In this document: positions 1 to 11,954 of the stretch, piece after piece
How positions within the stretch are numbered: the stretch's first letter is position 1
Layout of the letters: each line of letters starts with the position of its first letter
Assembly (NCBI GenBank): GCA_905221605.1
Contig: CAJNDS010000369.1
Span: 602,501 to 666,500 of the forward strand
Length of the DNA stretch: 64,000 bases
DNA from: Symbiodinium natans
Lineage: Eukaryota > Sar > Dinophyceae > Suessiales > Symbiodiniaceae
Reading direction: 5' to 3'
Position numbers and translations under genes: made by a program
Notes under the pieces: model-generated
What the model was told of the DNA's origin: nothing
The model's database searches: none
The model's input: only the letters and a program-made list of their open reading frames with translations

Positions 1-892
1 TTTTAGGGTTTAGGGTTTAAGGTTTAGGGTATTCCATGGTTTCAACTCAGCCCAGCCTTGCATCTTCGGGTATAGCTCCCGAAGTTTTTTTGAGGGAAAA
101 ACGAAAAGCAAAAAACTCCCTTCCAGCCGGTTTAGGGTTTAGGGTTTGGCCCTTTTCCCTTAAACCCTTTTCCAGCCATGTTCAGGTTTTGTCCTGTTAA
201 CCCTAAACCCCAAACCCTAAACCCTAAACCCCAAACCCTAAACCCTAAACCCCAAACCCCAAACCCTAAACCCTAAACCCCAAACCCTAAACCCTAAACC
301 CTATAACCCTAAACCCTAACCCCGAGGCCGGCGGACGTTTCGCCCTGGCGATGCGGCTTTCTACTGGAGCCATCAAGCAGCAACACAGGGGGGTCTTCCG
401 CGTCCTAAACCCTAAACCCTAAACCCCAAAATCTTTTGGTATGTCTTGCTGTTGGTGTAACTATAGTTTTTGCGTGATAAGATTACACGAACAACAGCCA
501 TCCTACAAATTTGAGGATCAGCAGACTTAGAGATGCAGATCGTATTGTATGATGCCTTGGCTGTACTTGAGTGAGCAACTCAGCTCTTCTAGGGTTTAGG
601 GTTTAGGGTTTAGGGTTTAGGGTTTAGGGTTTAGGGTTTAGGGGCTTTGGTGCTGTAGGCATCCCCCATCAAAGATGAGCCGGTAGGATGTCTCAAAGTC
701 CGACATGCGGCTGCGCTTCTGCTGCGTGGCTCTAGGTGCCCAAGCGTTGACGTCGAGAGCGTAGGGCTTCACGTGGTACCAGTGCTGATGAGAAGGTTTA
801 GCAAGAAGCACAGCACAGGAGGCTTGTCAACCAACGTTGTCGTCATCATCGTGAGACAGGGTCTAGGAGTCTAGAACTGTGCATTTGCTGCA
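1..892. other. Intergenic DNA with interstitial telomere-like repeats and two exon-like islands
   Basis: No complete gene is visible here. The stretch alternates TTTAGGG and CCCTAAA tracts (about 200-321 with CCCCAAA variants, 404-430, 591-642) with GC-richer unique DNA. Two islands could be exons. One at about 329-404 on the plus strand is open and bounded by repeat tracts. The other at about 646-806 on the minus strand reads without a stop through a Trp/Tyr-rich segment (HWYHVKPYALDVNAW) and then RMSDFETSYRLIFDG. Neither has a recognisable family, and the splice borders are guesses. Confidence 0.4.
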
Positions 893-2732
893 ATGAGCAC
901 CGCCACTGCCGGAGAGCTCCTGGCCGAGATCGAAGCCACCCAGCGAGAGGTGGAAGCAGAGGAGGCGAGGTCTGTTCAGCTTGAGGCGGAGTCTGCGCAG
1001 GCTGAGGAGCGGCAGCGGCTTCGTCGACAACTGGAGGAGAAGAGAGCGAGCTTGGAGGCCAAAAGGGCTGACAATGATTTTGAGAGCAGCTACCGTCAGA
1101 GTGTCGATGCAGACCGGGACGGGGCTTGGCTCCGGAGTTCGACAATACAACCTCACACGGAAGCCAAGATAGTCGCTGCTCAAGCATGCGGTGAAGAAAG
1201 CATGAGCTTTGGCCGCAACATCTCTCGGGGCGAATACGTATGGAATCTTCGGCAGGTTTCTTGGATGCTCAGTGCGCTGCAGCTTGAAGGCACTCACAGG
1301 CTTATTTCTGACATACTTCGAGTGGGCAGCTATCCCTTCAGTTTCGTCTACAGTCCGAATCCAGGTCCTCTCGGTGTCGATGAAGCGGGAACTGTTTTCT
1401 TCGGCTCTCTTGCAGCAGCAGCTTGCACACGAGCCAGAGTTTTGATTCGGTACCGCATCTATGTCAGGAAGCAGGGTGGGGAGTTCGTGCAGTGGGGCCC
1501 ACTGGGAGAAAGAGTCCACGATTCTGCTTACACCTATTATGGCCCTGATGTTCATATGGAGAGCTCCCCACCTTCCGCAGTAGGCATCTTCGGGCTGACG
1601 CACACAGAGCTGCTGCAGTCAGAGTGGGTGGAAGACGACACTTTGACCTTCAAGTTCGTGCTGGAAGTTCTCCCGGCAGAAGGGTGCCTGGGGCCTGCCC
1701 CATTTGGGAGGCAAGTTTGCAGCAAGAACATGGACACGGTTTAGGGTTTAGGGTTTAGGGTTTAGGGTTTAGGGTTTAGGGTTTAGGGTTTAGGGTTTGA
1801 GCCCTCCATGAGTCGAGACACGCGAGCTTTGCTGGAGGATGCTGTGGGCAGCGACGTGCAGTTCTCGGTGCAGGGCGAAGTCCTCCAGGCCCACTCGCAA
1901 CTTGGTGGCCCAGTGGTACCCTTTTCCTTTTTTTGGTTCAAGGTTCCCTTCTAAAGTAAACAACCCCAATAAAAGGGTGCCCTTATTCGAATATGGTATA
2001 CTGGGCTACCCTAAACCCTAAACCCTAAACCCTGAAAGGCAACTTCTTTGCGCCAGATCGGAAGTCTTCAAGAAGCAGCTGACCGCCGGCATGCAAGAGA
2101 CCGCGACGAAGAAGATCGTGATCCAGGACTGCGACGTTTAGGGTTTAGGGTTTAGGGTTTAGGGTTTAGGGTTTAGGGTTTAGGGTTTAGGGTTTAGGGT
2201 TTAGGGTTTAGGGTTTAGGGTTTAGGGTTTAGGGTAGTTGGGTGCAGGGATCCAGGACTGCGACGTGGTGATTTTCAAGGCGTTCCTGCAGTTCCTCTAC
2301 ACGGACCATCTCCCAGATGTCCAGGAGCTTGTTCCGGCAGGGACCCCAAACCAGACCGAGAAGGACAGCGATGCTCAGCTGTCGGCACTCTTGGCTTTGA
2401 GCAACAAGTACCAAGCCACCCGGCTTCAGCTGTGGTGCGAAGCGAAGCTTTGCGAAAAGCTCAGCACGTCACAGGTCTGCGACATCCTATACCAGGCACA
2501 TCTCTTCCAGGCCAAGCAGCTCGAACACGCGTGCCTGTCTTACATCAAGGACCACACGACCGAGGTTCTCAAGCTTCCGGCCTATGCCGAGCTAGTGGCA
2601 AAGTGGCCCGAGATCGGCTTGGAGGTCAGCCTCTTCTTGGCCGGCATGCCGCCAGCAGAGGCAAGTGAAGCAGCTCAGGCCTCCAAGATTCGGAGGCTGG
2701 AGGCTGGAAAGGAGAGGACCTTTGGGCCCTGA
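893..2732 (+). CDS. Coiled-coil / MATH-like / BTB-BACK protein, 4 exons
   Basis: Spliced gene rebuilt by reading frame: exons 893-1738, 1802-1896, 2039-2126 and 2256-2732 total 1506 nt, giving 501 aa and a TGA. Residues 1-60 are an E/A/R-rich coiled coil. Residues about 110-280 resemble a MATH/TRAF fold (segment ending in EDDTLTFKFVLEVLP). A BTB domain follows, starting LLEDAVGSDVQFSVQGEVLQAH and continuing through ARSEVFKKQLTAGMQE and FKAFLQFLYTD. A BACK-like helical region covers the last 120 residues. In this family (SPOP-like adaptors) MATH binds substrate and BTB binds Cullin-3; that role is inferred. Intron 2 is GC-AG and a family A introner. Intron 3 is GA-AG and almost pure TTTAGGG. 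Intron 1 is ambiguous (see findings). The start is the first ATG of the long open exon. Confidence 0.8.
1739..1801 (+). repeat. TTTAGGG array forming intron 1 of the BTB gene
   Basis: About eight perfect TTTAGGG units fill the interval between the first two exons of the BTB gene. Canonical GT-AG borders are available (GTTTAGGG at the left, TTTGAG at the right). Confidence 0.75.
2127..2255 (+). repeat. TTTAGGG array forming GA-AG intron 3 of the BTB gene, flanked by an 18-bp direct repeat
   Basis: About fourteen TTTAGGG units (2137-2235) separate two copies of the same 18-bp exonic sequence, GATCCAGGACTGCGACGT, at 2120-2137 and 2249-2266. Splicing GA-AG between the CAG|GAC positions of the two copies restores one copy and keeps the frame. 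Confidence 0.8.
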
Positions 2733-4021
2733 GGGGCTCCAGTTTCGATACTTAGTGGCAGCAGCTTGTATCGTGGGCACGCCAGAGTAAGGTCACTAAA
2801 GCACACCCTAAGCCCTAAACCCTAAGCCCTAAACCCTAAACCCTAAACCCCAAGCCCTAAACCCTAAACCCGAAACCCTTTTCTGTTCACCTGCGTGGCA
2901 TCACACGGATCCCAAGAACTCTCGAAGCTCTACAGTGCCCAGATGGATTGCATGCGGCGAGGTCAAAGAATATTTGTCAGGTCCCCCCCCCAAATGGGTT
3001 TAGGGTTTAGGGTTTCGGGTTTAGGGTTATTTGTTATTTAGGGTTTAGGGTGTTTCCGAAATGTGGGGAACCTTACTGGGGTCCTTATCAAAAGGGGAAT
3101 CCAATATCGATAGTGCGGGTTTTCTATTTAGTAAACCTCCAAATGTGGCTCCCAAGCCTAAGCTACTGCCTAAGCTCCTCAGCCCTGAACTATTCCATGA
3201 GCCTCTACGCCTCCGAGACCCTGTAGGAGCCTTTTGCACGAACTTTTTCCCCCAGAAACACCGGTACCGAATGAGGATATCCTGGGACTCTCGTGACCTA
3301 CAGTTTAGGATAAGCTAGCCTTAACTAATATAGCCCCACAAAACTGTAGTTTAAAGAGAGTGCCAGGTTCGTTCACTGGGGTTTTGGGGCTGAACAGGAA
3401 CTCAAAAGGGAATACAAGCAACAAAAAAAGCTAAATAACTATTATACATACATACATGTATATATATATATAGAGAGAGAGACATATGTATATGAGCAAC
3501 TATCATTTTCTGGTTCAAAGGGAGTGTAGAAAGCCCAAACCCGAAACCTGAATCCCTCAACAGAAAAGTTCAAGGAATATACCGGGCGGACGTCCGAGGT
3601 GCTACACACCGAACATGGCTCAAGACCTGTGTCCTCTCCGTCAACCGCGACGGAGGCCCCATGCGGGGTATTCCTGGTTTATAGAGGGTTTAGGGTTTAG
3701 GGGGTGTTTCTGGTTTAGGGTTTAGGGTAGTTGGGTGCAGGGCTCCTTGCGCAATTTTGGGGCAGCCGTTTAAAGGGCAAGTCTTGGAGGCGGCTGCCCA
3801 AGAAGATGCACCTAACCCTAAACCCTAAACTTGCGAATACAATCCATGTGCAAGGGGTCCGCGTCAGCTGTCCATGTTGTCTTTCCTTTCGGGACTTTGC
3901 GAGTTGGGCTTCTTGAAATTGCGTGCCCTGGTAGGGTGTAGTGTGGGCCGAGTTTAGGGTTTCACGTTTCGAGACTAACAGAGACCTCAAAAATTCCTTT
4001 CACGAGAAGTTCCTCTTACTG

Positions 4022-4115
4022 CCGAAGCCCTTGGGCTGTTCTCCCTCATACTAACAGTCCTCCATACGAATCATCATAGGGCAGGGTACTATAATCCCCC
4101 TAACCCTAAACCCTA
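4022..4115. repeat. Introner-like hairpin, family E (degenerate copy)
   Basis: This segment reads TGTTCTCCCTCATACTAACAG and then a CCTCCATA core. It resembles the left arm of the family E copies at 6362-6455 and 33688-33790, but the right arm is poorly preserved. Confidence 0.35.
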
Positions 4116-4263
4116 CACCCAAGTACTCGGGATCTACTAAACCCTAAACCCTAAACCCTAAACCCTAAACCCTAAACCTTTTTGCTGAAGCTGACCTTGC
4201 AAGGAGGCGACAAGTCCGAGACCTACAACTTGGACTGCAAGTCCAGAGTGGAGCCGGGGGGCC

Positions 4264-4427
4264 CGGTTTAGGGTTTAGGGTTTAGGGTTTAGGGTCTAGG
4301 GTTTAGGGTTTAGGGTTTAGGGTTTAGGGTTTAGGGTTTAGGGTTTAGGGTTTAGGGTTTAGGGGGTTTAGGGCTAGGGTCTTGAGGGTTAGGGTTTAGG
4401 GTTTAGGGTTTAGGGTAAGCTAGCATG
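4264..4427 (+). repeat. Interstitial TTTAGGG array
   Basis: A long run of TTTAGGG units with a few variants (GTCTAGGG, GGGGTTTAGGGCTAGGG), starting directly after an exon-like island. Confidence 0.9.
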
Positions 4428-6287
4428 ACATCCCTGAACCAGGACCCGGTGCCCTCATTACCTTTGCACCAACGTACCTTTCGGGCCTCAATGCAAACTC
4501 TAAGCTCCCGAGCTCGGAACCCTAAACCATGCAACCTCAACCCTAAACCCTAAACCCTAAACCCTAAACCCTAAACCCTAAACCCTAAACCCTAAACCCT
4601 AATCAAGCCCTGATCCATGAAGTACCCAGCCCCAAACGACACCCCCCCCCAGGTCCTGGCAGATGCGCACGGCGGACGAGCCACGAGATGGCCCCCCCGA
4701 CTGCTCGGAGGGAGCTGGAGGCCGTGCTTTCCTTGACCTAGGGATGGGTTTAGGGTTTAGGGTTTAGGGTTTAGGGTTTAGGGTTTAGGGTTGAACCCTG
4801 AAGTTGGGGGTCATATACCCTGACTGCTATGTCGAATCCCCTATTCAGGTATACGAAGCACTGTTTAGGGTTCGTTTTAGTGCCCCAAGTTTGTTCTTTC
4901 TCTTCCTTTTTTTCCCCAGCCCTTTGGGTTCTAGTGTTTAGGGTCGAGGTTGTAGGGTTGCACAGACAGAAGCAGTTTTGCAAGTTCCTGTGGCAGAGGT
5001 TTGTTGGCTTTTGGGGTGGCGCAGCTTCTTTCGCTACTGGCATAGCCTGATCTTCTCCGATCTCCTTTGCAGATATCGCGCACCAAACTCTTCTGCTTGA
5101 CAGAGGGTTGAATCCCTAAACTCAAGTAAACCGCACACAGGCCCTAAACCCTAAACCGCACTTAATGGGCTCTTCGTAGGAAAGCTCGGTTGGGACTTCT
5201 GTTCCCTTTCCGATCCCTTGAGGGGATGTATCGTAAACCCAAAACCCTCACGCAAAACCCTGTACCCCGTATCCGTGTACCCCAACCCTATAAGCCCCAA
5301 ACCCCAAATCCTAGGCCCTGAAGCCCAAGAACCTGCTACCCTAAACAAGCCCTTCAAACCCTGAACAGCCCAACGAATACCCAAAAAAACTTTGAAAGCC
5401 CTAAAACCCTGAACTCCTGAATCCTAACCCCCTCCACCACAAGGAAGAACCGCGGGTCCTCTGCAAACCACTCTGGGCTTATAGGTTTTGGGACTCGCAA
5501 GTTCTTGTGCGCATGAGGTGGCTTCGCAGTGGGCATGCCCGTCCAGTGCTTCAACCAGCAGAAACGCGTCTGGGAGAACGGCACTGTGCCTCAGCTTCAG
5601 CTCGAGAGCCCTCAACCTCGACAGGGTTTAGGGTTTAGGTGTTAGGGCTCTTTTTTGGGGAGCCTCCTGTCGAAGTACGGGCAAAGAGGCAACCAGCCGA
5701 TGGCGTGCCGCGAAGCCGAACACTCTTCAACTGTGTACTAACAAGAACCCCCCCCCCCAGACTCTATTTTCATGATTCAGTCCCCTATAGTAAATGCATC
5801 GCTGCAGGTCGTACTGCAGTTTCAGCCCCGAAAGTCAGGTTGTCCACTATTCGCCCAGGTGCCCACCCAAGAAACAACAAACATGTTCTTCCTCATAAGG
5901 GTACTATTGGGATTATTCTCATTGCTTTCTTGTGGAATAATTGGTAGATCTAGGAGAAAGGGTGTTTCGGACGCACCCAGTCGCCCCCCCCCCCCCAAAA
6001 AAAAAAAAAAAAGGGTTTAGGGTGTAGGCTGCGATGAGAGCTCCCTCACCCATGCAGGTCGTCCGAAGATATCAGCAGCTTGGCCGGGCACATTTTTTGC
6101 CTTTTCCGTCCCGGTAAGGGGTTTAGGGTTTAGGGTTTAGGGTTTAGGGTTTAGGGTTTAGGGTTTAGGGTTTAGGTGTCCTTCATGCAGCCCGCAGTTA
6201 GGGCAAGGGCTTGAGCAAGGCAAGTGACCCAGAAGCACTCTTGTGTCCTCCCATCCTGCGGCTTTCTGCAGATTAGGGGCTTCCCTG

Positions 6288-6359
6288 TTTAGGGTTTAGG
6301 GTTTAGGGTTTAGGGTTTAGGGTTTAGGGTTTAGGGTTTAGGGTTTAGGGTTTAGGGTT
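6288..6359 (+). repeat. Interstitial TTTAGGG array
   Basis: About ten perfect TTTAGGG units, immediately followed by a family E hairpin. A similar shorter array lies at 6119-6176. Confidence 0.9.
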
Positions 6360-6361
6360 CA

Positions 6362-6455
6362 ATTTTGGGATGTTTCTCCCTTCTTCGAACAGTCCTTAAT
6401 AGGGATTCTAGTACCCCCCAGGACTGTAAGCATACAGGGGAACATCCCAAGTTCA
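6362..6455. repeat. Introner-like hairpin, family E
   Basis: The left arm GGGATGTTTCTCCCTTCTT and the right arm ending ACAGGGGAACATCCC are inverted copies around a core containing AGTCCTTAATAGGGATT. A sister copy lies at 33688-33790. The terminal inverted repeat and its recurrence fit a non-autonomous intron-generating element. Confidence 0.6.
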
Positions 6456-6897
6456 ATTCTTGGTCTGGTATTTTGGGCAGTGTTTTGGGAAACACCTGCC
6501 GAGGCAAGACAAAATCATTGTCTTCGATGTTGACCCTTCGCTGCACCGAGTCCGTTCCACCAGGGTTTAGGGTTTAGGAATTCCCTTCGAGGGTTGCGCA
6601 TAGTGGGGATACAAGGTACCCAATTCCCCCAAATGTTCCCATCAAGAGCTCGTAACAGCTCGTATGTGGAACCTTAAACAGACAGCATCAAACCTGAATG
6701 CCCCGAAATAGGAATTGGCCTGAGGCAGCGTAGGAGCTGTACCAACCCTCTAACCTGCCCTGCCGTGAGGGAGAGAGGGAGGGAGAAACAACAAAAAAAA
6801 GAAAGCAGCATTTCTGTGAACAAGTTCCTAAACACTACCCTTGTCTTCACAACCTAAGTTTCATACTACCGTACCCTGAACGAAGACATGCCGACCC

Positions 6898-7057
6898 GAA
6901 ACCCTAAACCCGAAGCCCTAAACCCTAAACCCTAAACCCTAAAACCCTAAACCCTAAACCCTAAACCCTAAACCCTAAACCCTAAACCCTAAACCCTAAA
7001 CCCTAAACCCTAAACCCTAAACCCTAAACCCTAAACCCTAAACCCTAAACCCTAACC
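6898..7057 (-). repeat. Interstitial CCCTAAA array
   Basis: About 160 bp of nearly perfect CCCTAAA units. An exon-like island follows directly at about 7069, so this may be intronic. Confidence 0.9.
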
Positions 7058-7970
7058 CAACACCCAGGAATGCAAGGAGTCCACGGTGCGAATGCTTCCA
7101 GCTAGCCGACTCCGTCTCTCGCGCTTCGCGGTGGGCGACAAGGCCGGATCCCCAAGACCTGCAAGGGGTTTAGGGTTTAGGGTCTAGGGTTTAGGCTTTA
7201 GGGTTTAGGGTTTAGGGTTTGGTTCGGGTGTATTGGGTTTATAGGGTTTGCAGGGTTTTGTAGGGTTTATGGGGTTTATAGGGTTAGGGCTCATGTACCT
7301 TGATAGGGATTTTGGTAGGGGGTATATGACCCAACTGGATGGGTTCATGAAGAGCTCGTTTTGGCCAGGTTGCCCTATTGTAGCAGCAACCTAGAGACCT
7401 AGAGAAGGAAGGCAATTTGGGTTCTTAGGTCAACGTCAAACCGAATGCCCGCAGCTGTGCATAGGTGGAGTACTGGTCCATGACCTCCAAGCGCCAGGGC
7501 TGCACCTGGTCAAGCTCCCTCCTTCGGGTTTAGGGCTTAGGGTTGAGGGTTTAGGGTTTATAGGGTTTTTAGGGCTTAGGGTTTCCCCTCACCTCGCCCC
7601 CTCCCTTGTAGAATGTGTTTAGGGTTCAGCGGCAATCTGGCGGAGGGTTCAAGACCTTCTTCTTTGCATGAGTCCAAGCCGACGCACCTCTCATCTTCTC
7701 TTAGGGTTTAGGGTTTAGGGTTTAGGGTTTAGGGTTTAGGGCACTCAAGAGGATCGCATTGTGGAGTTTTGCCCGAGACCCCGAAACTCAGCAGACTTGG
7801 GACGGGATTGTGCCTCGTCCTTGCTTGTGCGAGCCCTAAACCCTAAATCCTAAGCCCTAACACCCTAAACCCTATAAACCCTAAATCCTAAACCCTAAAA
7901 CCCTTTCAACCCTAAATCCTAAAGCCCTAAACCCCAAACGTTAATCCGAAGCTATGATGGAGTCGAAACC

Positions 7971-8162
7971 CTAAACCCTATACCCTATACCCTAAACCCT
8001 AAACCCTAAACCCTATACCCTATACCCTAAACCCTAAACCCTAAACCCTAAACCCTAAACCCTAAACCCTAAACCCTAAACCCTAAACCCTAAACCCTAA
8101 ACCCTAAACCCTAAACCCTAACCCTAACCCTAAACCCTAAACCCTAAACCCTAAACGCTAAA
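7971..8162 (-). repeat. Interstitial CCCTAAA array, the longest in the window
   Basis: About 190 bp of CCCTAAA units with CCCTATA and CCCTAAC variants near the ends. Confidence 0.9.
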
Positions 8163-8510
8163 TAGGTTTCAGGGGCCAACCGGGGACCGACAGCTCTTGC
8201 TCTCCCTCAGTCGCCTCAAGGTCCTGGCTGCTTGCGAAGGCACGCCGGGCCCGAATCTTTCATAGGTTCCCCTACCACTCCCCTAGGGTTTAGGGTTTTG
8301 GGTTTAGGGCGGGTTTAGGGGTTTAGGGTTAGGGTTAGGGTTTAGGGTTTAGGGTTAGGGTTTAGGGTTTAGGGTTTATGGTTTCGGGTTTAGGGTTTGG
8401 GGCTACCCCCCCCCCCCCCCTAGGTTCCGCCCAATAATCAAGAATCTTGGGCTGGGTCGAGGGGCAGCTGAGGCAGGCGAGGGAGCTTAGGCTTGTTTGG
8501 GAGGGGTTGC

Positions 8511-8779
8511 CCTAAACCCTAAACCCTAAGCCCTAAACCCGAAACCCTAAACCCCAAACCCCAAACCCCAAACCCCAAACCCCAAACCCCAAACCCCAAA
8601 CCCCAAACCCTGACCTGCAGTTGAGGGGCTCAGCATGTTGAACGTGTTGGGGTTGAGTGGGCTTGGGCTCCTTCGCCTTCTGTGGACCAATCTCCTGCAT
8701 GGACTCATTTAGGGTTTAGGGTTTAGGGTTTAGGGTTTAGGGTTTAGGGTTTAGGGTTTAGGGTTTAGGGTTTAGGGTT
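8511..8779. repeat. Opposed telomere-like arrays
   Basis: CCCTAAA/CCCCAAA units at 8511-8610, then about 95 bp of unique DNA, then TTTAGGG units at 8707-8779. The two arrays form an imperfect inverted repeat. A mixed TTTAGGG/TTAGGG block lies just upstream at 8281-8400. Confidence 0.8.
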
Positions 8780-10203
8780 AGTTTTGAAGCCGCTGTATCC
8801 CTTCGCTGCTGGCTTCTTTTAAGTGAGCCTTTGTTGCCCCACACCCTTGCCGTAAGCCATCGGTCAGGCTCCACACTCGAAATTTACGTCCTTGTCAAAG
8901 CAACCCTAAACCCTAAACCCTAAACCTCAAACCCTAAACCCTAAACCCGAAACCCTCAAGACACCAGATCTCATCGGCTTTGGAGAGCGCTCAAAGAGCT
9001 CTGTGTTCTTCGACTGGGCCGAAGCTCGGGTCTGGGTTTTGTAATATGGGGGGTCGGAAGAATGACCTGGTAGTAATTCCCTCATGGCCTAAACCCTAAA
9101 CCCTAAACCCTAAACCCTAACCCTAGAGTGTAGAGTTTAGGGTTTCCTGCCACTTCGCAGGTCCTGAAGCTTTATTGGTCAAAGCAGACCTGCGACCTCG
9201 ATATAAAGAAAGGACGCGGCGGTTTAGGGTTTAGGGCTAGGGTTTAGGGTTCAGGGTTTGGGGTTTGCGGCTTAGAGAGTTTAGAGTTTAGGGTTTAGGG
9301 GTTTTAGAAGCTTAGGGTCCAGGGGACGAGTTTCACTCCCAGGCATACGCCACAGCTCCTGGCTCAAAAGGGGTTTTGAGGCAGAGCAAGGGCCTACTCC
9401 CAAAACCAAAACCCCACTCCCTTACGACCCGGCAGGGCAGGGAACAGAACCCCCTAAACCCTAAACCCTAAACCCTAAACCCCAAACCCTAAACCCTAAA
9501 CCCTAAACCCTAAACCTCCCTCAGCCACGACACGCACTTCAGGAACACGCACCACTGTTGGGCTTGTAGGGCGGATCCGGGTGATGTCTTCGTCAACCCC
9601 TAGAAGCCCTCAACTCCAAAAGCCGGGTTTAGGGTTTAGGGTTTAGGGTTTAGGGTTTAGGGTTTCGGTTGGCTCTGGAAACTTCCACACGACAGGAGCG
9701 CCCCTGGCAAACGTTCGCAAGGCGCAGTGTGCACCGGTAATACTCAAGGTATCCGGAAGGGAATGTATAGTATTAGGGGGTTAGGCGGGGGATGGTTACT
9801 TAATCTCAGGGGGAGGGGGTTCGTGTCGATGAGGGCTGCCAGGTTCTTCGGAAAAGAACGGGCTTCGCCTGGGACGGCGTCGCCTGCTCTGTTGGCTTTC
9901 ATTGTCCTTGCCTTGAGCATCCGCTGGATGGTTAAACTACTAATTCCCCCCCCAAAAAAAGAGTCAAAAGAATCACAATAACAAATGTTTTATAAGGGCA
10001 ACATAGGGAATATCTCGCCAAATTTTAGGGTGCATGTGGTTTATTGTTTGCTGCGCGCCGTGGGCTCAAAGCAGTTGCTCCGCAGCGAGCGGAATGGAAA
10101 GCAGGTGACGCCTCGAGGACAGGAAGTGTCTGGGCTGAAGTGTTGGGCAGCAGAGCGGCATTTTGCAAGTAAACCCAAAACCCTAAGTCTTGAACCCTGC
10201 GCT

Positions 10204-10420
10204 AACCCCTAAACCCTAAACCCTAAACCCTAAACCCTAAACCCTAAACCCTAAACCCTAAACCCTAAACCCTGGCAGCCGAAGGAAGTTGAGCGCCATG
10301 GCATTAAAAGATGCGCTTGCAGCTTGCCAGCAAGGGGAGTTTAGGGTTTAGGGTTTAGGGTTTAGGGTTATAGGGTTTAGGGTTTAGGGTTTAGGGTTAG
10401 GGTTTAGGGTTTAGGGTTTT
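10204..10420. repeat. Opposed telomere-like arrays
   Basis: CCCTAAA units at 10204-10275 and TTTAGGG units at 10339-10420 flank a 60-bp GC-richer island that could be an exon. Confidence 0.8.
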
Positions 10421-10795
10421 GGGTTCTCTGCTGAGGGAGGATCCCCTCTAGGGTGGCTCGTTGTCATTAGAAGCATCCATGTTGGCCCTTAATTTAGTGT
10501 TGCCCCAACCTACACCCCTAACTGGCCCTAATTTTTGGAATAAACCGCCCAAGAGTCTTGGGCGGTTGGGCCAAGAGCTGTGGAGGGGAGTCCAGATGGG
10601 TTCTTACAGAGAGTAAGATCTAAGGGTTTAGGGTTGTGTCTATGCGCATGCGACATGTGTGCGTGCACCGTTCTTGGCTTCTAGGTTCTTGTTGTTGCTT
10701 GAGGGTATATGTCTGGCCACCCAAGCCCCTTAGAAGACCAAGCAGCAAAACCCGCACACAGCTATCCCAATGCATCCTTAGTCTCACCATAGGGA

Positions 10796-10905
10796 GTTTC
10801 CGAAACAAGGGACCCCTAACAAACAGACCCCAAAATAGTAGGATTCCCTTAGAATAAGGACCCCAATAAGGTACCCCCTAATATCGCAAACCCCCATACA
10901 TGAGT
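10796..10905. repeat. Introner-like element, family D
   Basis: This copy shares GGACCCC.. then AATAGTAGGAT.. then AGGACCCCAATAAGGTACCC.. then ATATCG with intron 6 of the TPR gene (15165-15321) and with 25428-25535. A reverse-oriented relative starts near 3055. Confidence 0.5.
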
Positions 10906-11954
10906 CCAAAATGTCCCCAAAACCCTAAACCCCAAACCCCAAACCTCTTGGCCTCTCAGGTGAGGCTGAAAGCCTTCGCAGCTGCATGGTGGTTCCCAGT
11001 TCTTGTATCTCGGCTGCCATGCATAAGTGGGTTGAGGGTTTAGGGTTTAGGGTTTAGCCAATGTCCCAGTCGTCCGAGTTTCGAAGCCTCTGTAGTCCGT
11101 AGCCTGCCCCTGCTGTAAGACTAGAAGCCCTAAACCGCCGCAATCGCTTAGTCTCCAGCCCAAACACAGACTACCTTAGGGACCAATTTTGAACCCCAAA
11201 AGGGTGTAGGGTTAGGTTGTTAAGATCCACGCAACTCCTGTGTAGAGATGGTGTGGGGTTTTGGGATTCGTTCTTGGGGCTTAGTCGGGCTTAGTGCTTA
11301 GGGGTTAGGGTTTAGGGTTGGGGTTTTGAGAGGGGTGGCGGAAGGTCTAGGGACTCATATTTGGGCTTTTTTGGGCAAGGAGTCTCCACAGAGTCGGGAG
11401 TACGGTTCTTGCGGGGGGGTTTGAGGGTAAAGTCCAGCTCTTTGTACGCCATCATCGGTGCAAGGCTGGATGGATGGTGTTCGGGGATCTAGACCCACCA
11501 AGCTCGAGTTGAATCAGACCCTAAGCCCGAAACCCCGAAACCCCTAACCCCCTAAACCCTAGAACCCTAGAACCCTAGAACCCTAGAACCCTAAACCAAA
11601 CAGGTTGGCATCCTCTCCGGCGCCAACCTCTTCCTCCTAGTGATGTCGGCGCCTTTGGCCACTTCGGCCGCACCCCGAATCAGAGAAACCCTTTAAACCC
11701 GGAAGGCTTCGAGCCCCTAGGGTTTAGGGTTTAGGTGTCTCAATGAGTGGGCGCGCTGGTGCTGAAAGCACCCAGGCGCGCGCCCCGAGTTGCATAAGCC
11801 CACCCCCGCTGGCACTCCACCCTCGCCTTAACCTCTACGGGTTTAGGGTTCTTTTGAACTCTGATCGTGCTTTTGCTATTTTTCTCTTGTCTCTTCGCTT
11901 TCGCTGATGCTGCAGCTGGACCTTGTTGGAGTCGTGGTGGCCTTGTGAATCATT

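Noticed and set aside
1-700. A true chromosome end (telomere) at the left edge
   Set aside because: The repeats are short, interrupted, in both orientations and continue as isolated blocks for 33 kb; genes lie within 900 bp.
863-1737. Minus-strand frames of 246, 113 and 61 aa
   Set aside because: They overlap the BTB exon 1, which has clear domain patterns and a consistent splice model on the plus strand.
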